From Candidatus Magasanikiibacteriota bacterium (GTDB lineage: Bacteria > Patescibacteriota > Patescibacteriia > Magasanikbacterales > GWA2-37-8): a stretch of DNA of 48,570 nt. The stretch is from the NCBI GenBank assembly GCA_023246715.1, contig JAHFHZ010000001.1, positions 1 to 48,570 of the forward strand, read 5' to 3'. Numbering within the stretch: position 1 is the first letter of the stretch; every line of letters begins with the position of its first letter. Position numbers and translations under genes: made by a program. The notes beneath the pieces were generated by a model that saw only the letters and a program-made list of their open reading frames with translations, made no database searches and was not told the DNA's origin. Below, piece by piece: positions 23,140-30,429 of the stretch.

Positions 23140-24300
23140 TTAATTTTGTTTGCTCGGTCTGGCTAAGGTGAGTTTGTATTTTTCAGCCATGGTGTTCATC
23201 AGCGCCAGATAATCTTCGGTGATGCGCTTCCAGCTGTAAATGCTTTTGGCGCGAGCGAACGAGCGACTGCCGCGATCGAGGGCGATTTCCGGTCGGGCGC
23301 TCACATTTTTAATAATTTCGGTGAGCGAATCAAAGTTTTTGATATCATAGTATAAACCGCTGTCACCCAGAACTTCGCGATTGGATGGTTTATCATTGGC
23401 AATCACGCAAGCGCCACGGCCCATAGCCTCGATAGTAGCGGGCGAACACCCGCCGACTTCGGCTGCGCGGATGTAAGCGAGTGAACCGTTAACCAATTCT
23501 TTATATCGTTGCCCAAACACATAACCCAGAAAAATAACATTTTCGTTGCCGGCCTGCTTAATTTGTTTAACGTATTCTGGGCTGTAGCGATTATCGCCAA
23601 TCATTAAAAGCGGGTAGGGGCTTTTGGCGCGCACGTAGGCCTGCACCACCTCAAGCGGATTATTTTCAGGTTCAAAGCGGGCGACATACGTGAAGTAGCC
23701 TTTGTTTTGTAGTTTTAATTCTGCCAGTACGGCTGGGTCAGCCGGGCGATCAGCCAGCTCGGTGCCGTAGGGAATGAAGGTGCTCACAGTACGGCGGGCG
23801 GTTTTATAAAATTCCTGTACGCTAATCGCATCGGTCACTACTTCGTTGGCCACGTACGGCACTAATTTGGAACAAGTTTTTAAATACCAACGGGCAAATG
23901 GGCCCCATTTTTTTCGTTCCCAATCCAAGCCGTCGACGCAAAAAATAGTTTTTTTGCCGGCCAGCGTGGCCAGCCAGACAAAGGGCGCGTTGCCGACATT
24001 GACCATGATTACTATATCGGCGGTATTTTTGAAAATTAAATGAATGGTCGACAACAAACTGTGCACGAAGGTGTCTAAGTATTTGTTGATGATAGTCGGC
24101 AGATAAATCAGTTTAATACCGGCGTAACTAGCGGGACGTTCTTTGAAATAATTGCTCCGACAATATCCAGCTGTTTCTACGCCATGACTAACCAACCCTT
24201 TGCCGAGTTCTTCGGCAAATGTTTCAAAGCCGCCATAGTTGCTCGGGATACCATGATGCCCAAGAATCGCTACGCGGATTTTTTGGTTAGTTTTTGGCAT
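23140..24300 (-). CDS. Glycosyltransferase, DUF1972/GT4 type
   Basis: A 386-residue GT-B enzyme. The N-terminus VAILGHHGIPSNYGGFETFAEELG is the DUF1972 opening found in rhamnosyl- and related transferases of surface polysaccharide clusters. The donor domain follows: TYVARFEPENNPLEVVQAY, VIFLGYVFGQRYKELVNGS and the E-x7-E-like region RAAEVGGCSPATIEAM. It lies on the opposite strand to the previous glycosyltransferase and has its own strong promoter. Probably builds an envelope glycan; the sugar is unknown. Confidence 0.88.
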   Translation of the reverse strand: MPKTNQKIRVAILGHHGIPSNYGGFETFAEELGKGLVSHGVETAGYCRSNYFKERPASYAGIKLIYLPTIINKYLDTFVHSLLSTIHLIFKNTADIVIMVNVGNAPFVWLATLAGKKTIFCVDGLDWERKKWGPFARWYLKTCSKLVPYVANEVVTDAISVQEFYKTARRTVSTFIPYGTELADRPADPAVLAELKLQNKGYFTYVARFEPENNPLEVVQAYVRAKSPYPLLMIGDNRYSPEYVKQIKQAGNENVIFLGYVFGQRYKELVNGSLAYIRAAEVGGCSPATIEAMGRGACVIANDKPSNREVLGDSGLYYDIKNFDSLTEIIKNVSARPEIALDRGSRSFARAKSIYSWKRITEDYLALMNTMAEKYKLTLARPSKQN

Positions 24301-24329
24301 AGCCTAATGGTAATACGAAATAACAGATT

Positions 24330-24358
24330 AGTATAGCACAATTTTTGCTCTTTGTCAA
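24330..24358 (-). promoter_or_regulatory. Promoter of the DUF1972 glycosyltransferase
   Basis: Minus strand TTGACA (24358-24353), 17-base spacer, TATACT (24335-24330): a consensus promoter with about 20-25 bases of leader. Confidence 0.85.
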
Positions 24359-24396
24359 GATAAGCTTTACAGATAAGCTTTACAGATAAGCTTTAC
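24358..24396. repeat. Three perfect 13-bp tandem repeats abutting the promoter
   Basis: AGATAAGCTTTAC repeated exactly three times, each containing AAGCTT, directly upstream of the -35 element of the glycosyltransferase promoter. Possible activator sites or a slippage tract. Confidence 0.75.
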
Positions 24397-24406
24397 TTTT
24401 CTCTAA

Positions 24407-24457
24407 CAAAAAACCCTCCATGTAGCTGCCTGTCAGCCAGGTAGATACATGGAGGGT
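24407..24457 (-). terminator. Terminator of the GC-rich secreted-protein gene
   Basis: Eleven-bp stem CCCTCCATGTA/TACATGGAGGG with an inner AGCTGCC/GGTAG-type stem and a run of T on the minus strand. Confidence 0.85.
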
Positions 24458-24538
24458 GGCACGCGCGGGTGCCGGGGGGGGTGCTAGAGGCGGACCAGTC
24501 TTGATGGACCATTTTGTTTGGCCTTCTGGAGCGCTTTC

Positions 24539-25771
24539 TCAACGTCTGTTGGTTCGCTTGGCAGCGAGCAGCTCGCTTTGGTTCACCACCTCAATGCGCA
24601 GCGGCGGGATTGCGATGTTGTTCCGCAGCACGCGAACCGATCGTTTTGTTTCAATCACAGGTGCTTTGGGCGGCTCCCGGCCAAGTTTGATGGGCTTTTC
24701 GAAATTCTCCGTGAACCGGATCGCTTCTGCCACGGGCTCGCTCAGCACAATGGGGTTGCCTTCTGGCCCACGCAGCTCAGTGCAGAGGCCTTTCGCGCAA
24801 CTTGGCCTCCGCAAGAGCAGCTCGCTCCCGATCAGCACTTCGGTACCTGGTTCGGCCATGGCGGCAAGCAGTGGCTGCCCGCACTCGATGAGTGGAGCGT
24901 CGGTACGATTCTTGTTTTCGTACAACGGTGACGTCTCTGGCGTGTAGGGTGGCTCGACGCATGAATCTGGTGGATTATCCGGGGTGCATTCCGGATCGGG
25001 CAGCCAGCAAACGCCGCCAGCTTCCGGGTACAGTGAACGCACGGTGCGTCGGCAGACCCAATTCCGCCCGGGCAGCGCTTCCCACCACTCTCCGGCTTCG
25101 GCGAACATTTGCGTACGGAAGCGCAGTGGGGTGGTGTAGGCCTGGCACACGCCGCCGATTAAGGGTTCGCTCCGAGCTTCGCGATAGTCGGGCGGCAGAC
25201 AGATACCAGCCACTTCGCCCGGCTTGTCGGTGGTGCGGAAGCCGACACGCTGCCCAACCCAGAGCATTTGGTAGAACCAGATGCTTGGCGTGTTGAATTT
25301 GAGCTTGCGTCGTTGCCCTGCGTGCAGCACTTCGATCTCGGCGTGCAGAATTACCCGCCAACTTGCCCGCCAGATATCTTTTTCATCGGGCAGGCGCGGG
25401 AACACGATTTCATAGGGATCGAGCGGCGGGTTGACGTTGTCGTTGGTCAGCTCGACCGGCTGGCCGCCGGCGGTGCTCTGCAGGGTGACGATCACCATCC
25501 AGTTCAGCGCCGTCACGGTGCCTATGTGCCGACAGTCGGTTCTGTCGATGAGGCGCTTCGTTGGCACCGGGTAGCCGTCGATGTATGGCTGCCCGGGGAC
25601 TTTGAAGTAGTAGTCCTCGGTACCTGTTGCTTGTTTGAAGGCGGCGATTTGCGTGCCGGTATAGTAACCACCCTGCTGGGGGCCAACGTCTTCTTCGGCC
25701 CGGCTGTTACCAGGCTGGCAGATGGCGGCGAAGGTCAGAACCAGATACCACATGATCGACTTGGTCGTCAT
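24539..25771 (-). CDS. GC-rich secreted, cysteine-containing protein of unknown function
   Basis: A 410-residue protein of no family I recognise. It begins with a typical signal peptide (residues 1-25, likely cleavage after SRA), so it is exported. The mature part has about eleven cysteines, mostly spaced in the C-terminal half (WVCRRT, GVCWLPDPEC, DSCVEPP, SCAKGLCTE), suggesting disulphides, and many Trp/Tyr/Pro residues. Codons are strongly G/C-ending, unlike the neighbours. I chose the ATG at 25771 because a Shine-Dalgarno (AAGGAG) precedes it and the signal peptide starts there; the longer frame to 25828 lacks both. Own promoter and terminator make it a stand-alone cassette. Confidence 0.75.
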   Translation of the reverse strand: MTTKSIMWYLVLTFAAICQPGNSRAEEDVGPQQGGYYTGTQIAAFKQATGTEDYYFKVPGQPYIDGYPVPTKRLIDRTDCRHIGTVTALNWMVIVTLQSTAGGQPVELTNDNVNPPLDPYEIVFPRLPDEKDIWRASWRVILHAEIEVLHAGQRRKLKFNTPSIWFYQMLWVGQRVGFRTTDKPGEVAGICLPPDYREARSEPLIGGVCQAYTTPLRFRTQMFAEAGEWWEALPGRNWVCRRTVRSLYPEAGGVCWLPDPECTPDNPPDSCVEPPYTPETSPLYENKNRTDAPLIECGQPLLAAMAEPGTEVLIGSELLLRRPSCAKGLCTELRGPEGNPIVLSEPVAEAIRFTENFEKPIKLGREPPKAPVIETKRSVRVLRNNIAIPPLRIEVVNQSELLAAKRTNRR

Positions 25772-25874
25772 GGTGCATACTCCTTGGTTTGTTGGGTATT
25801 TGGCCCTGATTAAAGGCAAAAAAACCAACCCCCAAAGAGATTTTTTAAAGAACTGTCAAAAAACAGAACAGGGG

Positions 25875-25903
25875 AATATAGCATATATTTGTGGAAAAGT
25901 CAA
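25875..25903 (-). promoter_or_regulatory. Promoter of the GC-rich secreted-protein gene
   Basis: Minus strand TTGACT (25903-25898), 17-base spacer, TATATT (25880-25875). The ~100-base leader contains AGTTCTTTAAAAAATCTCT, shared in part with the leader of the next cassette (26298-26317). Confidence 0.8.
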
Positions 25904-26068
25904 TGTTTTAAAGCGTTATTTGCCCTGGGGATAACTTGATTGACGGTAGGCAGTGGTGCTGATAACGTTTAAAAAGTATGCAAATTAATCATTCGTCAAT
26001 CCAGCGTCCGACCACCATTAAGACCAACCTCGTGTTGGCGAGCTTTTTGGTAGTCGACTTTTGCCTGA

Positions 26069-26152
26069 CGGGTGATTATGCAAGTACAATGTAGCGCGGC
26101 TACATAACACTTACTCGATAATCACCCGAAGCTTAGCGCAACGGGTGATTTT
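26069..26152 (+). promoter_or_regulatory. Three-segment mutually exclusive hairpin (attenuator-like)
   Basis: Segment 1 CGGGTGATTAT (26069-26079) pairs with segment 2 ATAATCACCCG (26118-26128), enclosing a small TGTAGC/GCTACA stem. Segment 2 also pairs with segment 3 CGGGTGATT (26142-26150), which is followed by TTTAGTTAG. The alternatives resemble antiterminator and terminator. No ligand-binding core is recognised. Confidence 0.5.
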
Positions 26153-26158
26153 AGTTAG

Positions 26159-26285
26159 TATAGGATTTGTGGATTTGGCGTATTGCTTTGTTGTCACTGT
26201 GTTCCTCGCTCATCGTAGAGTTGGCTACGACTCGCTCCGGTACTCGTTGCCGCCGCGCACTACACTCAAATCCACAAATCCTATA
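26159..26285. repeat. 127-bp element with perfect 18-bp terminal inverted repeats
   Basis: TATAGGATTTGTGGATTT (26159-26176) is the exact reverse complement of 26268-26285. The 91-base interior is GC-richer (CGCTCATCGTAGAGTTGG and more) with no credible ORF. It could be a miniature inverted-repeat element or one long RNA stem. With 26069-26152 it fills most of the 25904-26421 non-coding gap. Confidence 0.65.
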
Positions 26286-26328
26286 GATAGAAATTTTGTT
26301 CTTTAAAATTTTCTCTACACACAATTTG

Positions 26329-26375
26329 CCCAAACCTTTTTCTTCCAGAAATAATCTGGGACAAAAAGGTTTGGG
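26329..26375 (+). promoter_or_regulatory. Strong leader hairpin before the GC-rich Zn-ribbon-like gene
   Basis: CCCAAACCTTTTT (26329-26341) pairs with AAAAAGGTTTGGG (26363-26375), with inner CCAGA/TCTGG. It ends 46 bases before the ATG. Confidence 0.6.
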
Positions 26376-26421
26376 TGATCATGGAGTGGGAAAAAACAAC
26401 CCGTTCAAGGAGTTTGTCTGC

Positions 26422-26771
26422 ATGTTGAATCGTAGCAATCTGTCCCGCACCGTTGTCCCTGGCGATCGTCGGCACACCGTGCGGGCCTGGAACGCCTTTC
26501 TGGCTGACGTCGTGGATGGTGTGAACCTCGATCAGGTCTGCGACTTGGGCGGCGGGAACACCCACGCCCAGCCCTGCAACTGCATGGCAGAGTTCGTCTA
26601 CCGGGCACCCACCCCGCCGATATCGCTTCCGATCCCGAGTCGACCGAGATCTCGCTCGAGCTCGACTTCAAGTGCGGCAAATGCCGCCAGCGTGTCGAGT
26701 TCATCGCCGTCGAGGACAAGCGCGTTGGTTCTGGCGGGGGCAAGTCGGATGGAGACAGGGTCGGTCGCTGA
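26422..26771 (+). pseudogene. GC-rich small gene with apparent frameshift; C-terminal CxxC motif
   Basis: Starting at the ATG at 26422 (Shine-Dalgarno AAGGAG), the first ~61 codons look like real G/C-ending coding sequence (RAWNAFLADVVDGV, CDLGGGNTHAQPCNC). After about 26604 that frame becomes Ser/Pro-rich and implausible, while the frame two bases on continues as protein (DPESTEISLELDFKCGKC, then VEFIAVEDKR) to a TGA at 26769. One indel or a -1 shift at the CCGGG near 26602-26605 would join them into about 116 residues with two Cys clusters. It could be a broken gene, a programmed shift or an assembly error. The family is unknown. A hammerhead ribozyme lies 118 bases downstream. Confidence 0.5.
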
Positions 26772-26888
26772 AGCCCACCCTGATTCACTAGCTTCTGCCC
26801 AGGGTGTGGTAGGGGGAAGCGAGGAGCAGTACTCATGTTCGCGTGGCCGCTACGGCGGCTGCGCTGGCTACGAGCTGCTTCTCGCTGT

Positions 26889-26945
26889 CGGTGTCTTCCG
26901 TTGATAGCGGAACTGATGAGTCCTCAACATTAGGACGAAACACCG
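26889..26945 (+). ncRNA. Type III hammerhead ribozyme
   Basis: All core elements are present in order: stem III 5' arm CGGTGT (26889-26894) giving U16.1; cleavable C17 at 26895 (a GUC triplet); stem I TTCCG/CGGAA (26896-26900/26908-26912) closed by TTGATAG; CTGATGA (26913-26919); stem II GTCCT/AGGAC (26920-26924/26932-26936) closed by CAACATT; GAA (26937-26939); A15.1 and the stem III 3' arm ACACCG (26940-26945). Stem III is the open stem, so it is type III. Predicted self-cleavage is after 26895. It lies between the GC-rich cassette and the -10 box of the EamA gene, so it would process the 3' end of the cassette's RNA. Confidence 0.9.
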
Positions 26946-26975
26946 GTATTATTTATCTTTGAATAGTAAAAATGG

Positions 26976-26981
26976 TATACT
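26976..26981 (+). promoter_or_regulatory. -10 element of the EamA transporter gene
   Basis: TATACT nine bases before the ATG at 26991, implying a nearly leaderless transcript. The -35 is poor. Confidence 0.55.
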
Positions 26982-26990
26982 GAAGGCGTT

Positions 26991-27917
26991 ATGTATCTTG
27001 TTATTGCTTTCAGCGGCTTTGTATTGCTGGCCCTGGTGGGTATTCTGGATAAAAGTATTTTACAAAAGACACTGCATCGGCCAGTGTTGTTTGTTTTTTA
27101 TTCGACGATTTTTGTTTTACCAATTTTGCTTCTGGCGCCGTTTGGCGCGGGGGTTTTGGCTACTGGTTTGCATTGGTTTCTGGCGGCTGTTTCGGGCGTG
27201 GCGTTTGGCCTGGCGCTCTGGGCAACGTATATCGCTATTCACGAAAGCGAAGTAAGCCATGCCGGGCCGCTCATTGGCGCGGCCACGCCTTTTTTTGTTT
27301 TGATTTTAAGCAGGTATTTTTTAGGCGAAGTGGTTACGTTTCGTCAGCAAATCGGGATCGCGGTATTAATCGTCGGATCGCTGTTGATTGCTCTGGAAAA
27401 AAGCCGACGGCATAATGGCTGGCACCGGGGAATGCTCTGGGGAATTCTGGCGGGGTTGGCTTTCGCAATTTCGCACGTTACGGCCAAGTACATTTATGAT
27501 CTGTACGGTTTTTATACCGGGTTTGTGTACACGCGCGGAGCGATGGGTCTTTTTGGAGCCGCTCTTTTATTGTGGCCTGGTGTGTTGACGGCGCTCCGGC
27601 GAAAAAAACCGGCGGTAATAGCCGCGCAACACTTGCCGCGCGCCAGTGATCCCGGAGCAGGAAAATTTTTGATTATTGTTGTAGATAAGGTGCTGGGGGT
27701 AATTGGCGTTATTTTGGTGCAGTATGCCACGGCGATTGGCAGCGTATCGCTGGTAAACGCTTTAAACGGGGTGCAGTACGCGGTTTTGGTGGTATTGGTG
27801 GCGATTTTTTCTAAATTTTATCCGAAACTTTTTAAAGAAACCTATTCCCGGCATGAGTTAGCGCAAGAAATTATGGCGATTGCCTTGATTATCACGGGTG
27901 TTGGTTTATTGGTTTAA
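26991..27917 (+). CDS. EamA/DMT-superfamily transporter
   Basis: A 308-residue inner-membrane protein with ten predicted helices in two five-helix halves, the layout of drug/metabolite transporters. The motif ATPFFVLILSRYFLGEVVTFRQQIG near residue 105 is the EamA helix-4/5 junction with its conserved Glu (shown here only as a position: Glu at about 117). A charged loop near 205-222 separates the halves. The substrate cannot be inferred. It is followed 14 bases later by the glycoside-hydrolase-like gene, so they are likely co-transcribed. Confidence 0.85.
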   Translation: MYLVIAFSGFVLLALVGILDKSILQKTLHRPVLFVFYSTIFVLPILLLAPFGAGVLATGLHWFLAAVSGVAFGLALWATYIAIHESEVSHAGPLIGAATPFFVLILSRYFLGEVVTFRQQIGIAVLIVGSLLIALEKSRRHNGWHRGMLWGILAGLAFAISHVTAKYIYDLYGFYTGFVYTRGAMGLFGAALLLWPGVLTALRRKKPAVIAAQHLPRASDPGAGKFLIIVVDKVLGVIGVILVQYATAIGSVSLVNALNGVQYAVLVVLVAIFSKFYPKLFKETYSRHELAQEIMAIALIITGVGLLV

Positions 27918-27931
27918 TATAACAAGTTTTT

Positions 27932-28945
27932 ATGCCGAGCAGACAGTTTGTGTTGCGTCGTATACCTATGTTAATTGTTCTTTCGGTTATTTTAGTACTG
28001 ACGGCCTTGATTATTGTGGGATTGCGCAGAGTGCCACGCCAGGCTGTTTTTTTTGGAGCTAGCTTTAGCCCGGCTTACGCCCGCTATTTAGGGCTCGACG
28101 CGCGCGCGGCGTTTAAGCGTGTGATTGGAGAGTGGGGATTTACCTATGTGCGTTTGCCGGTGGATTGGGATGATTTAGAACCGCTGCCAGGGCAGGTACG
28201 CTGGGATGAAATCGACTGGTATATGGACGAAGCGGGCAAGGCCGGTGTTAAAGTTGTTTTGGTGATTGGGCAAAAAACTCCGCGGTGGCCGGAATGCCAT
28301 TTGCCGAGTTGGCTCGACAGCGTGCCGCAGAGCGAGCACCCGGCTCGTTTGGCTGGGTATATGCGCGCGGTGGTGGAACGATATCGGACGCACCCGGCGT
28401 TGGATTTTTGGCAGGTAGAGAACGAACCTTTTTTAGCCTTTGGCAAATGCCCGCCAACCACTGTTAATCAACTACATACCGAAATCGAAGCTGTACAGCA
28501 GCTTGATTCTCAGCATTTGGTTTTGGTTTCGGATAGTGGCGAATTGAGTCTCTGGCGTAAAACTGCCCGAGCGGCGGATTTGTTTGGTACCACGGTCTAC
28601 CGCACGGTGTGGAATAAACGGCTGGGGTATTTTAAATATGATTGGCTGCCGGCGGCCTGGTACCGGCTACGTTTGGCGATGCATGGGCGTGAAGCGCAAA
28701 CGGCGTATGTGATGGAATTGCAGGCGGAGCCCTGGATTCCTAATAGCCCGATCGCGGAGGTGCCGTTGAAGGAACAATACCGTTCGTTTAACTTAGCTCG
28801 TTTTGATCAGAACGTGGCGTATGCGCGAGCGATTGGTTTCCCCCGGGCCTATTTGTGGGGGGCGGAATGGTGGTTTTGGCTCGAACAAAATTATGGCCTA
28901 GTTGATTTTGGCGCCAAAGCAGCGCAGTTACCCAAAGGGAAGTAA
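27932..28945 (+). CDS. Membrane-anchored glycoside-hydrolase-like TIM-barrel protein
   Basis: A 337-residue protein with an N-terminal transmembrane anchor (about residues 12-31) and an external catalytic-type domain. It looks like a clan GH-A (beta/alpha)8 hydrolase: WGFTYVRLPVDWDDLEP near 68, FWQVENEPF near 159 with the NE(P) acid/base Glu165, and YVMELQAEPW near 259 with a candidate nucleophile Glu262. This pattern occurs in GH5/GH39/GH42-like families; I cannot place it in one. It may trim cell-surface or exogenous glycans. Next to a transporter and upstream of tRNA-Val. An alternative start at residue 13 would lose the charged N-terminus. Confidence 0.7.
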   Translation: MPSRQFVLRRIPMLIVLSVILVLTALIIVGLRRVPRQAVFFGASFSPAYARYLGLDARAAFKRVIGEWGFTYVRLPVDWDDLEPLPGQVRWDEIDWYMDEAGKAGVKVVLVIGQKTPRWPECHLPSWLDSVPQSEHPARLAGYMRAVVERYRTHPALDFWQVENEPFLAFGKCPPTTVNQLHTEIEAVQQLDSQHLVLVSDSGELSLWRKTARAADLFGTTVYRTVWNKRLGYFKYDWLPAAWYRLRLAMHGREAQTAYVMELQAEPWIPNSPIAEVPLKEQYRSFNLARFDQNVAYARAIGFPRAYLWGAEWWFWLEQNYGLVDFGAKAAQLPKGK

Positions 28946-28949
28946 ACGA

Positions 28950-28979
28950 ATTGACTAATATCCTGAATTTGTTTAGGAT
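28950..28979 (+). promoter_or_regulatory. Promoter of tRNA-Val(TAC) embedded in a small inverted repeat
   Basis: TTGACT followed by a 17-base spacer and TAGGAT. The inverted repeat TATCCT/AGGATA overlaps the spacer and -10 element. Confidence 0.5.
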
Positions 28980-28994
28980 AGTATTCGTTTGAAA

Positions 28995-29068
28995 GCACGC
29001 CTAGCTCAGTTGGTTAGAGCACCTCGTTTACACCGAGGGGGTCAGGGGTTCGAATCCCTTGGCGTGCA
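28995..29068 (+). tRNA. tRNA-Val (anticodon TAC), CCA not encoded
   Basis: Acceptor GCACGCC/GGCGTGC, D arm GCTCAGTTGGTTAGAGC, anticodon stem CCTCG/CGAGG around TTTACAC (anticodon TAC), T arm AGGGG-TTCGAAT-CCCTT, discriminator A. CAA follows instead of CCA, so the end must be added by a nucleotidyltransferase. Confidence 0.97.
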
Positions 29069-29246
29069 CAAATACAAAGAGGCCCAAATGGCCTCTTTGT
29101 ATTTGTGTGTTTGCAGGTTGGATTCGAACGGGAAAGGGTGAAAACGGAAGTTTTCACTTGCTGAGGAAAGGCTTTGGAAAACCCGAAGGTTTTCCAACGA
29201 GGAGCGCAGCGACGATTTCGAGTCCCTTGGCGTGCACAAATACAAA
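29049..29246. repeat. Direct repeat of the tRNA-Val 3' end (possible attachment-site duplication)
   Basis: The 30 bases 29049-29078 (T loop to just past the tRNA end) recur at 29217-29246 with one mismatch; 23 bases are identical without interruption. The 138 bases between hold the hairpin and further TTTTCAC/GTGAAAA and GGAAAAC/GTTTTCC stems but no integrase. Confidence 0.7.
29067..29107 (+). terminator. 18-bp perfect hairpin overlapping the tRNA 3' end
   Basis: CACAAATACAAAGAGGCC (29067-29084) pairs exactly with 29090-29107 around a 5-base loop. The first bases belong to the tRNA. It probably terminates transcription although the T tract is poor. Confidence 0.6.
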
Positions 29247-29346
29247 CAGTCAACGTTAACCTGTTTGTTTTTTTGTTTTTAAAAATCAATCAATTGCCCC
29301 GAACGATAATTTCTTATATACTATCGAGAGATTGATTTATTTTTTC

Positions 29347-30429
29347 ATGAAAAAAGAAACTCCGGTTGTTTTGCACCAAGGTACTTATAAGCGCACCGCC
29401 ACTACCGCCGAGGCGGTGTTTATGATTACGGGTATGACAATCGGGGCGGGGGTGTTGGGGTTGCCCTACGCGATTGAACAAGCTGGGTTGTTGTTTGGTC
29501 TCGGAGCGATTGTGTTGGTTGGTATTTTGGTATTGGTGTTGAACCTGATGATTGCCCGGGTGGCGGTGCAGACCCGACGGTCGCTCCAATTGCCGGGCTT
29601 GGTGGGGGTGTACCTGGGCAAACCGGCGCAGGTAGTGTTGTCGATTTTAATTGTTGCTTCGTCACTCGGGACTCTTTTGGCATATATTGTCGGCGAGGGC
29701 CAGGCGTTAACCGCGTTGTCTGGCCGGGGCACTCCGTTTGTGTGGAGCATCGTTTTTTGGCTGGTTGGTGCGGCCCTGGTCTGGGGCGGGTTGCAGCGCG
29801 TTAAAACCGCGGAAAAAATTTTGAGCAGCGTGGTGATGGTTTTGGTTGTCACTCTGTCGATAGCGTTATTGCCCGAGCTATCTAGCCTGAATTTAACAGT
29901 GTTTGAGCCGGGGCGCCTTTTGTTTCCCTGGGGGGTTATTTTGTTCGCCCTGCATGGCTCACCGGCCATTGCCGAAGCCCACGCCTTGTTGCCGGGGCAA
30001 ACTAAACGTTTTCGGCGAGCGGTGATTGTTGGCACTTTGCTGCCTTTATTGATTTATTTATTTTTTACCCTCGCTGTTGTAGGAACATTCGGCGCTTTAA
30101 CGCCAGAAATCGCTACCACTGGCTTAGGGGTACTGCTTGGCAGACCAGCAGCCATTGCCGGGAATATTTTTGCCGTGTTGGCGATGAGTACCGGTTTTAT
30201 GGGGCTCGCCACGGCGCTTAAGCAAAGTTTGGTGTGGGATAGCGGAATCCCCAAACGTTGGGCAAAAATGTTTGTCTTGGGGGTTCCGATTATACTTTTT
30301 TTGGTTGGCATTCGCGGATTTATCGGTATTTTGCAGGTGGTGGGTGGAGTGTTTATTTCTCTTGAAATTTTGTTGATGACATTCGTGTATATAGTCGCCC
30401 GGCGGCGGCAGGGCCGGATCCATAAATAG
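29347..30429 (+). CDS. Amino-acid permease (aromatic amino-acid transporter / SLC38-like)
   Basis: A 360-residue membrane transporter with about eleven helices. The N-terminal VFMITGMTIGAGVLGLPYA is the unwound first-helix motif of amino-acid permeases in the HAAAP/AAAP group. Helix pairs follow without large soluble domains. Predicted to import amino acids with a cation, fitting an organism with few biosynthetic pathways (inference). The ATG at 29347 puts two lysines before the first helix; a TATACT box lies about 25 bases upstream. The gene is alone, ending before the metK leader region. Confidence 0.85.
   Translation: MKKETPVVLHQGTYKRTATTAEAVFMITGMTIGAGVLGLPYAIEQAGLLFGLGAIVLVGILVLVLNLMIARVAVQTRRSLQLPGLVGVYLGKPAQVVLSILIVASSLGTLLAYIVGEGQALTALSGRGTPFVWSIVFWLVGAALVWGGLQRVKTAEKILSSVVMVLVVTLSIALLPELSSLNLTVFEPGRLLFPWGVILFALHGSPAIAEAHALLPGQTKRFRRAVIVGTLLPLLIYLFFTLAVVGTFGALTPEIATTGLGVLLGRPAAIAGNIFAVLAMSTGFMGLATALKQSLVWDSGIPKRWAKMFVLGVPIILFLVGIRGFIGILQVVGGVFISLEILLMTFVYIVARRRQGRIHK

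Noticed and set aside
29014-29289. Minus-strand ORFs containing CTPRDSNP-like peptides
   Set aside because: Spurious translations of the tRNA-Val gene and its duplicated end.
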